NCBI RefSeq assembly: GCF_000306965.1
Contig: NZ_JH976434.1
Location: 634,233 to 698,232, forward strand
Length of the DNA stretch: 64,000 nt
Direction of reading: 5' to 3'
Source of the DNA: Amphibacillus jilinensis Y1
GTDB lineage: Bacteria; Bacillota; Bacilli; Bacillales; Amphibacillaceae
Part shown: piece by piece, positions 16,796-26,097 of the stretch
Numbering within the stretch: position 1 is the first letter of the stretch
How the letters are laid out: every line of letters starts with the position of its first letter
The notes under the pieces: model-generated
What the model saw: only the letters and a program-made list of their open reading frames with translations
Told to the model about the DNA's origin: nothing
Databases searched by the model: none
Translations under genes and position numbers: made by a program

Positions 16796-16833
16796 AAAAA
16801 ATGTAGTGCAATTAAATCTCACACTACATTTTT
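16796..16833 (-). terminator. Terminator of glycosyltransferase gene 16888-19416
   Basis: ATGTAGTG and CACTACAT form a stem flanked by A and T runs, so it can act in both directions. It lies 55 bp past the stop codon. The rest of the gap 16621-16795 shows nothing I can name. Confidence 0.75.
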
Positions 16834-16887
16834 ACTTTTATTTAAAAATTTACAAATTATTAAATAATTTATTTATCAAAATACCAT

Positions 16888-19416
16888 TTAATCAACTATA
16901 AATTCCTTTACCCTATTAATATGCGTTTTATAGCTAAAATTATTTTCAATTAATTTTTCAGCTTTCTTTACTTGTTCGTTATAATATTTAGGATTAGAAA
17001 TTAAGTTGTCTAGTTCTTGCTGTAAATTACTTGGTGTAGAATAAATCGCGGCATCTCCAAATAATATATTGTATTGAGGTGGTAAGATGACTGGTTTACC
17101 ACAAGCCATTGCTTCTATAATTACCCTACCAAATGATTCAATCCAAGCACTATGCGTATAATAGACAAATACATCTATTTTATCAAGGAATTCTTTTGGA
17201 CTGATCTCATCAAATTCATATACTACCCAATTATCCGGTAATTCACCAAGCATTTCTTTTGGAACAGAAGCTCCACCAAGCACATAAACTTTGTATTTCG
17301 GAGTGTTTGGATATACTTGAATTAACGCTTCTCTTGACTCTGGCCATTTCACTTTTTGCCCGCGCGAATGTCTGCCTATAATGATTGGGCTATTAATTGA
17401 TGGGGTATCTGGGCTACTATTTCTCCACTCATTAACATCTATGATATTAGACCAATCAGTATCAGATAACTCTATCGTCTTCAAATCCTCGATATGATAT
17501 TCAATTAACGCATTTCTAACTAATGGTCCAATAGGGTACCATTTAGCTTTTTTACCAAAATAATCTTTTATACGTTGGTTGCAAACTGGGATATCATAAC
17601 GCTTTTCTTTATTGTCACTATAGTCACTCATCGGTGTTTGATTAATAATAGCAACTATCTTATTTGGCATTATATCCGGTATATATTTTTGATTTACTTG
17701 CAATATAGGAGGGTATCTTAATATAAGTAAATCACAAGTAACATGTTCCCCATATACTATGAGTTCAACCATCCCTGAATTTATAAGTTCTCTTACTTCT
17801 GGATTAATTTTTTTCTTTGGCGAATAGTCATAACGCGCAATTTGCACAATCGCTGTCTTTAATCCTACTTCAAGCTGAGCTTTAATCTCTTCAATACTTG
17901 ATTTGGTCGATCCACCATCAAGCCTAAAATCCGAACCTATAATAACATCGAAATGGCGTTGTTTTTTATTATCTATTTCTCTAACTGGACGCATGGGTTC
18001 AGGTATAGCAAAAGGACGCTTAACTAGTGGATAATTATACTTTAAGTCTTCCGTTGCGTTATGGTGCTGCGTCTGTGCTTCAAGATATTCTTTCCTTGCC
18101 CCCATAAAAAAGTTTGGGAAACCAAATGCTGAATTTCCAGTTAATGAATTAGAGGAATATCTTTGAAATGAAAGCGGTCCTGATTCTAACAAGACAATAC
18201 TATTCTCCCCAAATACTTTTTTTATACGTTTTATAAATTCTGAATCTGCTCCAAATCTAACACTATCCCAGTATCCTAATTTGCCTAATACTTTTTCTCT
18301 TCTAAACATAAAAGAAGACATATTACTAAAAATATATGTTCCTAACTTACCTCTACGATTAAAAAATAAATTGTCCGATGCTCTAGCTTGTTGTGATGTA
18401 TTTCCTATAATTTTTGGATTCTTAACTAGATGCTGAACTTGTTTCTCTATTTTTTCGGGATGGGACCAATCATCCGCGTCATTAATCGTAACAAATTCCC
18501 CAGTAGCTATGTTAAGAGCTTCATTTCTTGCCACATAAGGACCACTATTTTCTGTTAATTTTAAAAATTTAATTCTAGCATCCGATTCTTGGTATTTCTC
18601 AATAATCTCCGCCGTACGATCAGAGCTACAATCATCAACAACAATAATCTCAAGGTTCTCCCAAGTCTGATTTTGAATTGAAGTAATAGAGGTATGAATA
18701 ACATCTTCAGCGTTATAAACAGGCATTATCACAGTAACCTTTAGTTTGTCTTCTATCATTTTAAGGTTAGATTTCTCAACTTTTAACAGATCATAAGGAG
18801 CCTGTTCTGTATTCATTTCTTTAAGCGTAACAGGTGCTATATTATAATATGCCATAGCTTGATTAATTTCATTTATTCGAATGGATAGATCTGTTTTGGT
18901 ATTAGCATTCGTCAAATACAGGTCCGGATGTGTATAACTTTTTAGCATTTTATTCAGTAAAGAAATGGCGGTTTTTTCCTCACCAAGTAACAAAAAACTT
19001 TCAACCTCTAAGATCACAATTTGTTTTTTAAATTCTTTATCAACTAATCCTTTTTTGACACGTTGTAAATAATCTATACATTTACGTGCGTCTTCTTTAG
19101 TTTGTTGATTAGCATGCCAGACTGCCAATTCTAATGCAATTGTTCTTTTAAAATGCTTATCATGACTTTCTTCATAAGCCAATAGTAGCTCCTTATATGC
19201 CTGCTCTGTAAATCCGAGATTATTTAATTTATATCTCAATAAATCAATTTTTCTATATGCCTTATGTACGTTACCTTTACTAATAGCATTTTTAACCTTA
19301 CTTTTTATTTTTCTTGGTAAAATAGACAATAATAGCTTCTTGAATCGTGTAGTAAAGAGATTATTAATTGTCCAATATAAGATATCAGATAAATATTGTT
19401 TCATTATTTTAACCAT
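16888..19416 (-). CDS. Two-domain glycosyltransferase (GT2 + GT4)
   Basis: This 842-aa protein begins with an all-helical, TPR-like region (about residues 40-200). A GT-A domain follows: VTVIMPVYNAEDVI at about 228, VVDDCSSD and the metal-binding INDADDW. Next is a middle module shared with the protein at 29218-31359 (NTSQQARA, FGADSEF, LTGNSAFG). The GT-B type C-terminus has IIGRHSRGQK and the GT4 signature SFGRVIIEAMACGKPVI. It could add two successive sugars to a wall polymer. The ATG at 19416 follows GAGGTG. It has no obvious membrane segments, so it is likely cytoplasmic or peripheral. Confidence 0.88.
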   Translation of the reverse strand: MVKIMKQYLSDILYWTINNLFTTRFKKLLLSILPRKIKSKVKNAISKGNVHKAYRKIDLLRYKLNNLGFTEQAYKELLLAYEESHDKHFKRTIALELAVWHANQQTKEDARKCIDYLQRVKKGLVDKEFKKQIVILEVESFLLLGEEKTAISLLNKMLKSYTHPDLYLTNANTKTDLSIRINEINQAMAYYNIAPVTLKEMNTEQAPYDLLKVEKSNLKMIEDKLKVTVIMPVYNAEDVIHTSITSIQNQTWENLEIIVVDDCSSDRTAEIIEKYQESDARIKFLKLTENSGPYVARNEALNIATGEFVTINDADDWSHPEKIEKQVQHLVKNPKIIGNTSQQARASDNLFFNRRGKLGTYIFSNMSSFMFRREKVLGKLGYWDSVRFGADSEFIKRIKKVFGENSIVLLESGPLSFQRYSSNSLTGNSAFGFPNFFMGARKEYLEAQTQHHNATEDLKYNYPLVKRPFAIPEPMRPVREIDNKKQRHFDVIIGSDFRLDGGSTKSSIEEIKAQLEVGLKTAIVQIARYDYSPKKKINPEVRELINSGMVELIVYGEHVTCDLLILRYPPILQVNQKYIPDIMPNKIVAIINQTPMSDYSDNKEKRYDIPVCNQRIKDYFGKKAKWYPIGPLVRNALIEYHIEDLKTIELSDTDWSNIIDVNEWRNSSPDTPSINSPIIIGRHSRGQKVKWPESREALIQVYPNTPKYKVYVLGGASVPKEMLGELPDNWVVYEFDEISPKEFLDKIDVFVYYTHSAWIESFGRVIIEAMACGKPVILPPQYNILFGDAAIYSTPSNLQQELDNLISNPKYYNEQVKKAEKLIENNFSYKTHINRVKEFIVD

Positions 19417-19546
19417 TAATTGTGCACCTCATGTGAAATAATAATATTAATTTAAGTTATTGTCACCAATAAATATTTATCAATAACACAACCTAGATTT
19501 CTTTATAATAACATATTTCCCACATAAAATTAAATCTTTATATAAA

Positions 19547-19596
19547 ATAAAAAACTCAAACAAAATACACTAAAACATGTATTTTTGCTTGAGTTA
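19547..19596 (-). terminator. Terminator of glucosaminidase gene
   Basis: On the minus strand AACTCAAGCAAAAATACA pairs with TGTATTTTGTTTGAGTT, then a T run, 20 bp past the stop. Confidence 0.88.
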
Positions 19597-19616
19597 AGTT
19601 GAAATTCAGTCTACAT

Positions 19617-22600
19617 TTATCTGTAGTTTACAACATCAAATCTTAATACTGGATTTGATACCTGATTATACAATGACTTAATATTTTGTGTTTGTTTTAC
19701 AGCCCAACCTATATCCGTTGCATATTGAGGATAAAAATTAGGATTTTGTAAATGAGGATACTTATAATTCCATCGCATTTTGTAGAGCGTATTTTGTCCT
19801 CTAGCAAAATAACTATCGGAAATAAATGCTGATCCTCCTATTATTGCTTCTCGAGGTGTGAACCAACCAGCATTATAAGCATATATTGCACCTAATCGAT
19901 TCGGATCCGCATCCGCTGCCCCAATTCCAAACATATTATATGTTGTACGTATATTCGATAAATCACTTCTGTTACTGGAATTCACTAATTCTAGATTTCC
20001 ATCTTTGTTCCGTCCAACTTCTATACCAGAGGCTAATCGAGATGATCCATTGCCTGTTTCTAATATGGCATGAGATATTAAATAAATTTCATTAACACCA
20101 TTAGTTTTTGCAGCATCAATAAAACTTTGACCTTGACCATCTAATGTCCCTTTACCACGAAGTACAGGATTAATCTGTGTAGCTGATAACCCGGCTGGTT
20201 GATCCAACACTAGATGTTGGTATATATCATTTCTTGTTGGATCTAAATACTCAAGAACAGCTGCTTGACTTGCATGATGGAATAAACCACTTGCACTGTA
20301 AACGACATCAAGCCAATCACCAGTTTGACCTACTACACTAACACTTTGACCATTTGATAATGTCCCAATGACTTTCGAGTTTGAACTTGGTTTACTTCTA
20401 ACATTAAGTGAACTCCATTCACTAACTCTCACAGTGCCATTATTAATATAATCTTTATGAACGTAGCCTCTTGGCGTCGTCGTTTGAGGTGATTTATTTA
20501 ACTGATCTTGAACAGCAGAAGATAGTGTTATGTCATATGTTGTATAGGTTAAATATTCGTACCCTGATTCGACTAATTCTGCAACTTTATTACGTGTCAC
20601 TTCATCAGCTATCCCAGTAACTCTTAAATTAAAGTCCTTTTGAAATTGAATAACAGCTGCTTCAGTAGATGGACCATAGGTGTAAGTTATATTACTAGAA
20701 ACTAAGTAACCTATCTTTGCTAGATCCACTTTGAAGTTATAAATATTTTCACCTAAGTTCCCTCGTTGATAAGGTGAGTAATAGGTTTCATCAATTTTTT
20801 GCAACGTAAGGTTATTTGCAATCCCTGTCACTGCTAATCCAAAATATTCTTGAAATGCTTTCACTGCAGCTTCTGTTTGTGGACCATAGTTAGAGTTCGG
20901 ATTCTGAGTAATGAAGAAACCAATCTTATTTAACTTTAACTTCATCTCATAAACCGCTTGATTGTTTGAACCTGGCCCTAAAGTCGATGCTAATAACTCA
21001 TTGATCTTCGCCAACGTCACTTCATCGATAATTCCATTGACGACAAGACCATAATGCCGTTGGAAGTTCTTCACTTCCTCTTCTGTCGTTGGACCGAAAG
21101 TAAAGGTCGGGTTATTCGATACGGAGAAGCCAAGTTTATTAAGATCTAATTTAAGATCTCGAATTTCCCCACTCATATTTCCTCTTTGATAAGGCGAGTT
21201 ATAGGTCGCTTCAATCTTTTCTAACGTTTGATTATCTGCAATCCCCGTCACCGACAAACCAAAGTACTCTTGGAATGCTTTGACCGCTGCTTCTGTTTGT
21301 GAACCATAGTTAGCATTCGGATTTTCTGTAATGAAGAAGCCGATCTTATTTAATTTTAACTTCATCTCATAAACCGCTTGATTATTCGATCCTGGCATCA
21401 AAGTTTCATCTAGTAGCTCATTGATCTTTGCCAATGTCACTTCATCGATTATCCCATTGACCACAAGACCATAATGGCGCTGGAAGTTCTTCACTTCCTC
21501 TTCTGTCGTTGGACCGAAAGTAAAGGTCGGGTTATTCGATACAGAGAAGCCAAGTTTGTTAAGATCTAATTTAAGATCTCGAATCTCTCCACTCATATTT
21601 CCTCTTTGATATGGCGAATTATAGGTCGCTTCAATCTTTTCTAACGTTGCTTCATCTGCTGTGCCCGTCACTGACAAACCGAAATACTCTTGGAACGCTT
21701 TGACTGCGGCTTCTGTTTGTGGACCATAATTAGCGTTCGGATTTTCTGTGATAAAAAAGCCGATCTTGTTTAGCTTAAGCTTCATCTCACGCACATCTTG
21801 TCGATATAATCCAGGCCCCATGGGGGCTTCTAACAGCTCATTGATCTTTGCCAATGTCACTTCATCGATTATCCCATTGACCACAAGACCATAATGGCGC
21901 TGGAAGTTCTTCACTTCCTCTTCTGTCGTTGGACCGAAAGTAAAGGTCGGGTTATTCGATACAGAGAAGCCAAGTTTGTTAAGATCTAATTTAAGATCTC
22001 GAATCTCTCCACTCATATTTCCTCTTTGATATGGGGAGTTATAGCTCGCTTCTACTTTTTGAATGGTTGCTTCATCTGCTACACCTGTCACTGCTAGTCC
22101 AAAATAGTCTTGAAACTCTCGAACGGTTGCCTCTGTAGACGGACCATAGGTATATGTTGGATTACTTGATACACCAAACCCTATTTCGGCCAACATTAAT
22201 TTAAAGTCTAGAATTTCTTGACCAACATCGCCTCGCTTGTATTCTCGACTAGTTGAAGCAACACTCATTGAGAAACTATCAGCTTCCTCATCCGATTCAT
22301 TTTTCTGTTCGGAATCTTCACTTTGTTCTGAAGTTTCTTCTCTCTCCTCTTCAGACTGGCTGTTTACAGCTTCTTTTTGTTGATCCTCTTTTTCTGATGC
22401 ATCAGCCTCAGTGCCTTCTTTATCCTCACTTAATTCATCAGATTGCTGATTCCCTTTATCAACAGACACCTCTTCTTCATCCGCCTCTTCTGAATCAATC
22501 GACCCAGACGAATCTACCTGTTCACTCTTGCCTTCCTCATCAATACTATTGCCATATACGGCAATATTTGATAGTGGGAAAGCCATAAATAACATAAATA

Positions 22601-22628
22601 TTACAGTTAATACAAACCCTTTTTTGAT
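19617..22628 (-). CDS. Autolysin: eight PG-binding repeats, SH3 and glucosaminidase
   Basis: This is a secreted cell-wall hydrolase. It begins with a signal peptide (KKGFVLTVIFMLFMAFPLS), then an acidic Ser/Glu linker (about residues 30-130). Eight peptidoglycan-binding_1 repeats follow in alternating types (QRGNMSGEIRDLK and NQAVYEMKLKLNKIGF), then an SH3 domain (LNVRSKPSSNSKVIG) and a LytD/LytG-type N-acetylglucosaminidase domain with catalytic Glu in SHAILETGNGSS. The strong SD GGGAGGGG is followed after 6 nt by AUC (22628), not by AUG, GUG or UUG. AUC is the only well-placed in-frame codon and gives the full signal peptide, so I start there. The 38 codons upstream in this copy are closed by a stop in the twin gene. 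Confidence 0.85.
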   Translation of the reverse strand: MKKGFVLTVIFMLFMAFPLSNIAVYGNSIDEEGKSEQVDSSGSIDSEEADEEEVSVDKGNQQSDELSEDKEGTEADASEKEDQQKEAVNSQSEEEREETSEQSEDSEQKNESDEEADSFSMSVASTSREYKRGDVGQEILDFKLMLAEIGFGVSSNPTYTYGPSTEATVREFQDYFGLAVTGVADEATIQKVEASYNSPYQRGNMSGEIRDLKLDLNKLGFSVSNNPTFTFGPTTEEEVKNFQRHYGLVVNGIIDEVTLAKINELLEAPMGPGLYRQDVREMKLKLNKIGFFITENPNANYGPQTEAAVKAFQEYFGLSVTGTADEATLEKIEATYNSPYQRGNMSGEIRDLKLDLNKLGFSVSNNPTFTFGPTTEEEVKNFQRHYGLVVNGIIDEVTLAKINELLDETLMPGSNNQAVYEMKLKLNKIGFFITENPNANYGSQTEAAVKAFQEYFGLSVTGIADNQTLEKIEATYNSPYQRGNMSGEIRDLKLDLNKLGFSVSNNPTFTFGPTTEEEVKNFQRHYGLVVNGIIDEVTLAKINELLASTLGPGSNNQAVYEMKLKLNKIGFFITQNPNSNYGPQTEAAVKAFQEYFGLAVTGIANNLTLQKIDETYYSPYQRGNLGENIYNFKVDLAKIGYLVSSNITYTYGPSTEAAVIQFQKDFNLRVTGIADEVTRNKVAELVESGYEYLTYTTYDITLSSAVQDQLNKSPQTTTPRGYVHKDYINNGTVRVSEWSSLNVRSKPSSNSKVIGTLSNGQSVSVVGQTGDWLDVVYSASGLFHHASQAAVLEYLDPTRNDIYQHLVLDQPAGLSATQINPVLRGKGTLDGQGQSFIDAAKTNGVNEIYLISHAILETGNGSSRLASGIEVGRNKDGNLELVNSSNRSDLSNIRTTYNMFGIGAADADPNRLGAIYAYNAGWFTPREAIIGGSAFISDSYFARGQNTLYKMRWNYKYPHLQNPNFYPQYATDIGWAVKQTQNIKSLYNQVSNPVLRFDVVNYR
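20997..22040 (-). repeat. Near-identical 420-bp internal repeats in the glucosaminidase gene
   Basis: An approximately 204-bp segment encoding the QRGNMSG/IIDEVTLAKIN repeat recurs three times at 420-bp spacing (about 20997, 21417 and 21837) with only a few base differences. It alternates with a second type of repeat. The same segments occur in the amidase gene next door. Confidence 0.9.
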
Positions 22629-22653
22629 CTTTTTCCCCTCCCTTCTCCCTATT

Positions 22654-22682
22654 ACTATACTAAACTGAAAATAGAAAGTTAA
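22654..22682 (-). promoter_or_regulatory. Promoter of glucosaminidase gene
   Basis: TTAACT, a 17-bp spacer and TATAGT on the minus strand are conserved in the twin gene at 25887-25915. The predicted 5' leader is only about 20 nt and begins next to the Shine-Dalgarno sequence. Confidence 0.6.
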
Positions 22683-22761
22683 TAGTAAAATAGTATGATA
22701 TACATTCATTTCTATAATTCTTAGTATAAAGTCACTCTTTTTCACTAAATCATTTTGTAAT

Positions 22762-22808
22762 CAAAAAAAACTATTTAAAACTCTGTAATCAGAATTTTAA
22801 ATAGTTTG
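22762..22808 (-). terminator. Terminator of amidase gene
   Basis: On the minus strand AAACTATTTAAAA and TTTTAAATAGTTT form a stem followed by eight T residues. Confidence 0.88.
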
Positions 22809-22855
22809 ATCTTTTATTCGCATACTAACAAGTCAGCAAAATTTATTAGATGGAC

Positions 22856-25800
22856 TTATTTTCTTTGTAAATTAAATGATTCGGCTATAGCTTCTGCTGT
22901 TATAACACCTAACCATTCTCTATAAGCTCTATCCCTTAATAACTCATTGTCAGCCTGATTGTCAATGAATAAAAATTCTAGTAAGATAGCTGGCATATTT
23001 GTATTGCGCAACACACTAAAATCGGCTCTTTTCATACCTCGATCATGCACGCCCATCTCACCAATAATATAACTGTGAATATTTTCTTGATGTCTAACCG
23101 TTGTTGAAGAAACATTACCATTAAATATAAATGACTCAAAGCCACGAGCCTGGCCATTATGTGCATTGGTATGGACACTGACAAAGTAATCAGCTTCCCA
23201 AGCGTTTGCCATTTGTGAACGTTCTTTTAGAGCCAATGTTGTATCGGTAGTTCTTGATAATCTCACATCCACAAATTGATACCTTTCTTCTAAATAAGAG
23301 GCGGCACTCAATGAGATATCTAAAGCTAGATCTTTCTCTTTTAAGCCAAAACCAATTCCTCCAGGATCAGTTCCCCCATGTCCAGGGTCAATGAATATCT
23401 TGATTGAGTTACTATTATATGCATTTGTTAGAACATCAATAGTTATCTGATCTAAAATACCACTCACAGGTAAATGATTATCTTTTTGATACTCTTTCAC
23501 TCTACGTTCAGTATTGTCTCCAAAGTAATCATTATTTACAGATAGACCATCATATCCCAAGACATTAAGCATTTCTTTATATTGAGGTAAACTGCTATGA
23601 CTCTTACCATTTTGCAACGGGCTATTTAGAAGTTCTTCTATTCGATTTAAGGTTACAGGATCTGCTATACCATTTACAACTAACCCATAGTGATTTTGGA
23701 AATCTTTAACGTGTTTTTCGGTATCAGGACCGTAATTGTTAGGATAATTCATCCCTACTGGAAAACCTAACTTATTTAGTTGAGCTTTTAATTGGTGAAC
23801 ATCCCCATCTGACTGTCCTAATCGAAATGGACTGTTGACGATTGAATTTAACATATCTAGAGTAATCGTATCAGCTATACCACTATTCCTTAAGCCATAG
23901 TATTCTTGAAATGCCTTCACCGTAGCTTCAGTTCCTGGTCCATAATCATTAGGATAATCCATAGACACACTAAATCCAATCTGGTTTAAAGAGGATTTTA
24001 AATCTCCAACCCCATTATGGCTTTGTCCCCTTCGAAGAGCATTATTTAGCTCATAATCTAAAGTCTCAATCGTTTGATCATCAGCTATTCCCGTCACCGA
24101 CAGGCCAAAATACTCTTGGAATGCCTTTACTGCGGCTTCTGTTTGTGGACCATAATTATAGTCTGGATTTTTTACACCAAGAAAGCCTAACTCATTAAGC
24201 TTTAATTTCATCTCATAAACATCTCGTCGATATAATCCTGGCTCCAATGGTGCTGCTAATAATTCACTGATCTTTGCCAATGTCACTTCATCGATTATCC
24301 CATTGACGACAAGACCATAATGCCGTTGGAAGTTCTTCACTTCTTCTTCTGTCGTTGGACCGAAAGTAAAGGTCGGGTTATTCGATACAGAGAAGCCAAG
24401 TTTGTTAAGATCTAATTTAAGATCTCGAATCTCTCCACTCATATTTCCTCTTTGATAAGGCGAGTTATAGGTCGCTTCAATCTTTTCTAACGTGGCTTCA
24501 TCTGCTGTGCCCGTCGCTGACAAGCCGAAATACTCTTGGAATGCTTTGACTGCGGCTTCTGTTTGTGAACCATAGTTAGCATTCGGATTTTCTGTAATGA
24601 AGAAGCCGATCTTATTTAATCTTAGCTTCATCTCATAAACCGCTTGATTATTTGAACCTGGAATTAAAGCTCCACCTAACGATTCCTTTAGCTTATTGAT
24701 CTTTGCCAATGTCACCTCATCGATTATCCCATTGACCACAAGACCATAATGGCGCTGGAAGTTCTTCACTTCCTCTTCTGTCGTTGGGCCAAAAGTAAAG
24801 GTCGGGTTATTCGATACAGAGAAGCCAAGTTTGTTAAGATCTAATTTAAGATCTCGAATCTCTCCACTCATATTTCCTCTTTGATATGGCGAGTTATAGG
24901 TCGCTTCAATCTTTTCTAACGTTGCTTCATCTGCTGTGCCCGTCACTGACAAACCGAAATACTCTTGGAACGCTTTGACTGCGGCTTCTGTTTGTGGACC
25001 ATAATTAGCGTTCGGATTTTCTGTGATAAAAAAGCCGATCTTGTTTAGCTTAAGCTTCATCTCGTAAACGGCTTGATTATTTGAGCCCGGAGTTAAAGCA
25101 CCATCTAATGATTCCTTTAGCTCATTGATCTTTGCCAATGTCACTTCATCGATTATCCCATTGACCACAAGACCATAATGGCGCTGGAAGTTCTTCACTT
25201 CCTCTTCTGTCGTTGGACCGAAAGTAAAGGTCGGGTTATTCGATACAGAGAAGCCAAGTTTGTTAAGATCTAATTTAAGATCTCGAATCTCTCCACTCAT
25301 ATTTCCTCTTTGATATGGGGAGTTATAGCTCGCTTCTACTTTTTGAATGGTTGCTTCATCTGCTACACCTGTCACTGTTAATCCAAAATAGTCTTGAAAC
25401 TCTCGAACGGTTGCTTCTGTAGACGGACCATAGGTATATGTTGGATTACTTGATACACCAAACCCTATTTTGGCCAACATTACTTTAAAGTCTAGAATTT
25501 CTTGACCAACATCGCCTCGCTTGTATTCTCGACTAGTTGAAGCAACACTCATTGAGAAACTATCAGCTTCCTCATCCGATTCATTTTTCTGTTCGGAATC
25601 TTCACTTTGTTCTGAAGTTTCTTCTCTCTCCTCTTCAGACTGGCTGTTTACAGCTTCTTTTTGTTGATCCTCTTTTTCTGATGCATCAGCCTCAGTGCCT
25701 TCTTTATCAGCAGACACCTCTTCTGAATCAATCGACCCAGACGAATTTACCTGTTCGCTCTTGCCTTCTTCATCAATACTATTGCCGTATACGGCAATAT

Positions 25801-25861
25801 TTGATAGTGGGGAAGCCATAAATAACATAAATATTACAGTTAATACAAACCCTTTTTTGAT
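22856..25861 (-). CDS. Autolysin: ten PG-binding repeats and N-acetylmuramoyl-L-alanine amidase
   Basis: This is the twin of the previous gene, with nearly the same signal peptide, acidic linker and first PG-binding repeats. Ten repeats can be counted; the last three or four are more diverged. The C-terminus is an Amidase_3 domain with the zinc and catalytic residues visible: DPGHGG, KEKDLAL, SVHTNAH and LLEFLFI. It should cleave the amide bond between MurNAc and L-Ala. As in the twin, GGGAGGGG is followed by AUC at 25861. In this copy an in-frame stop upstream rules out an earlier start, and the first ATG (25828) would remove the basic part of the signal peptide and has no ribosome site. Confidence 0.87.
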   Translation of the reverse strand: MKKGFVLTVIFMLFMASPLSNIAVYGNSIDEEGKSEQVNSSGSIDSEEVSADKEGTEADASEKEDQQKEAVNSQSEEEREETSEQSEDSEQKNESDEEADSFSMSVASTSREYKRGDVGQEILDFKVMLAKIGFGVSSNPTYTYGPSTEATVREFQDYFGLTVTGVADEATIQKVEASYNSPYQRGNMSGEIRDLKLDLNKLGFSVSNNPTFTFGPTTEEEVKNFQRHYGLVVNGIIDEVTLAKINELKESLDGALTPGSNNQAVYEMKLKLNKIGFFITENPNANYGPQTEAAVKAFQEYFGLSVTGTADEATLEKIEATYNSPYQRGNMSGEIRDLKLDLNKLGFSVSNNPTFTFGPTTEEEVKNFQRHYGLVVNGIIDEVTLAKINKLKESLGGALIPGSNNQAVYEMKLRLNKIGFFITENPNANYGSQTEAAVKAFQEYFGLSATGTADEATLEKIEATYNSPYQRGNMSGEIRDLKLDLNKLGFSVSNNPTFTFGPTTEEEVKNFQRHYGLVVNGIIDEVTLAKISELLAAPLEPGLYRRDVYEMKLKLNELGFLGVKNPDYNYGPQTEAAVKAFQEYFGLSVTGIADDQTIETLDYELNNALRRGQSHNGVGDLKSSLNQIGFSVSMDYPNDYGPGTEATVKAFQEYYGLRNSGIADTITLDMLNSIVNSPFRLGQSDGDVHQLKAQLNKLGFPVGMNYPNNYGPDTEKHVKDFQNHYGLVVNGIADPVTLNRIEELLNSPLQNGKSHSSLPQYKEMLNVLGYDGLSVNNDYFGDNTERRVKEYQKDNHLPVSGILDQITIDVLTNAYNSNSIKIFIDPGHGGTDPGGIGFGLKEKDLALDISLSAASYLEERYQFVDVRLSRTTDTTLALKERSQMANAWEADYFVSVHTNAHNGQARGFESFIFNGNVSSTTVRHQENIHSYIIGEMGVHDRGMKRADFSVLRNTNMPAILLEFLFIDNQADNELLRDRAYREWLGVITAEAIAESFNLQRK
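24256..25320 (-). repeat. Near-identical internal repeats in the amidase gene
   Basis: The same approximately 204-bp segment seen in the glucosaminidase gene recurs here at about 24256, 24697 and 25117 (spacings 441 and 420 bp). The extra 21 bp come from a seven-residue longer linker (KESLGGA or KESLDGA). Confidence 0.9.
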
Positions 25862-25886
25862 CTTTTTCCCCTCCCTTCTCCCTATT

Positions 25887-25915
25887 ACTATACTAAACTA
25901 AAAATAGAAAGTTAA
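25887..25915 (-). promoter_or_regulatory. Promoter of amidase gene
   Basis: TTAACT, a 17-bp spacer and TATAGT are the same as in the twin gene. Confidence 0.6.
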
Positions 25916-25924
25916 TAGTAAAAT

Positions 25925-25949
25925 AGTATGGTATCTAAGATACCATACT
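25925..25949. promoter_or_regulatory. Perfect 12-bp palindrome upstream of amidase promoter
   Basis: AGTATGGTATCT, one base, then AGATACCATACT. It begins 9 bp upstream of the amidase -35 and is absent from the otherwise matching upstream region of the twin gene. It may be an operator or a weak terminator. Confidence 0.5.
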
Positions 25950-26025
25950 ACTTTTTCATGAAACGGACCTTTAAATGAGTGGAAGTTTACGTTTTTCTTT
26001 CACTGATTGTTAGTTGAATTAATCA

Positions 26026-26061
26026 GGAGAGTAGCATCTAAATAGACGAGTACTACTCTCC
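26026..26061 (-). terminator. Possible terminator after the glycopolymer operon
   Basis: GGAGAGTAG pairs with CTACTCTCC 37 bp past the racemase stop codon. A T run is lacking, so it may rely on the palindrome at 25925-25949 or act as an RNA end protector. Confidence 0.45.
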
Positions 26062-26097
26062 GAACGTCTTATTACAGACGGTTATCGTGAGAATAAA

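Noticed and set aside
22253..22588. 111-aa plus-strand ORF, and its twin at 25537-25821
   Set aside because: Antisense of the acidic linkers of the autolysins; no ribosome site.
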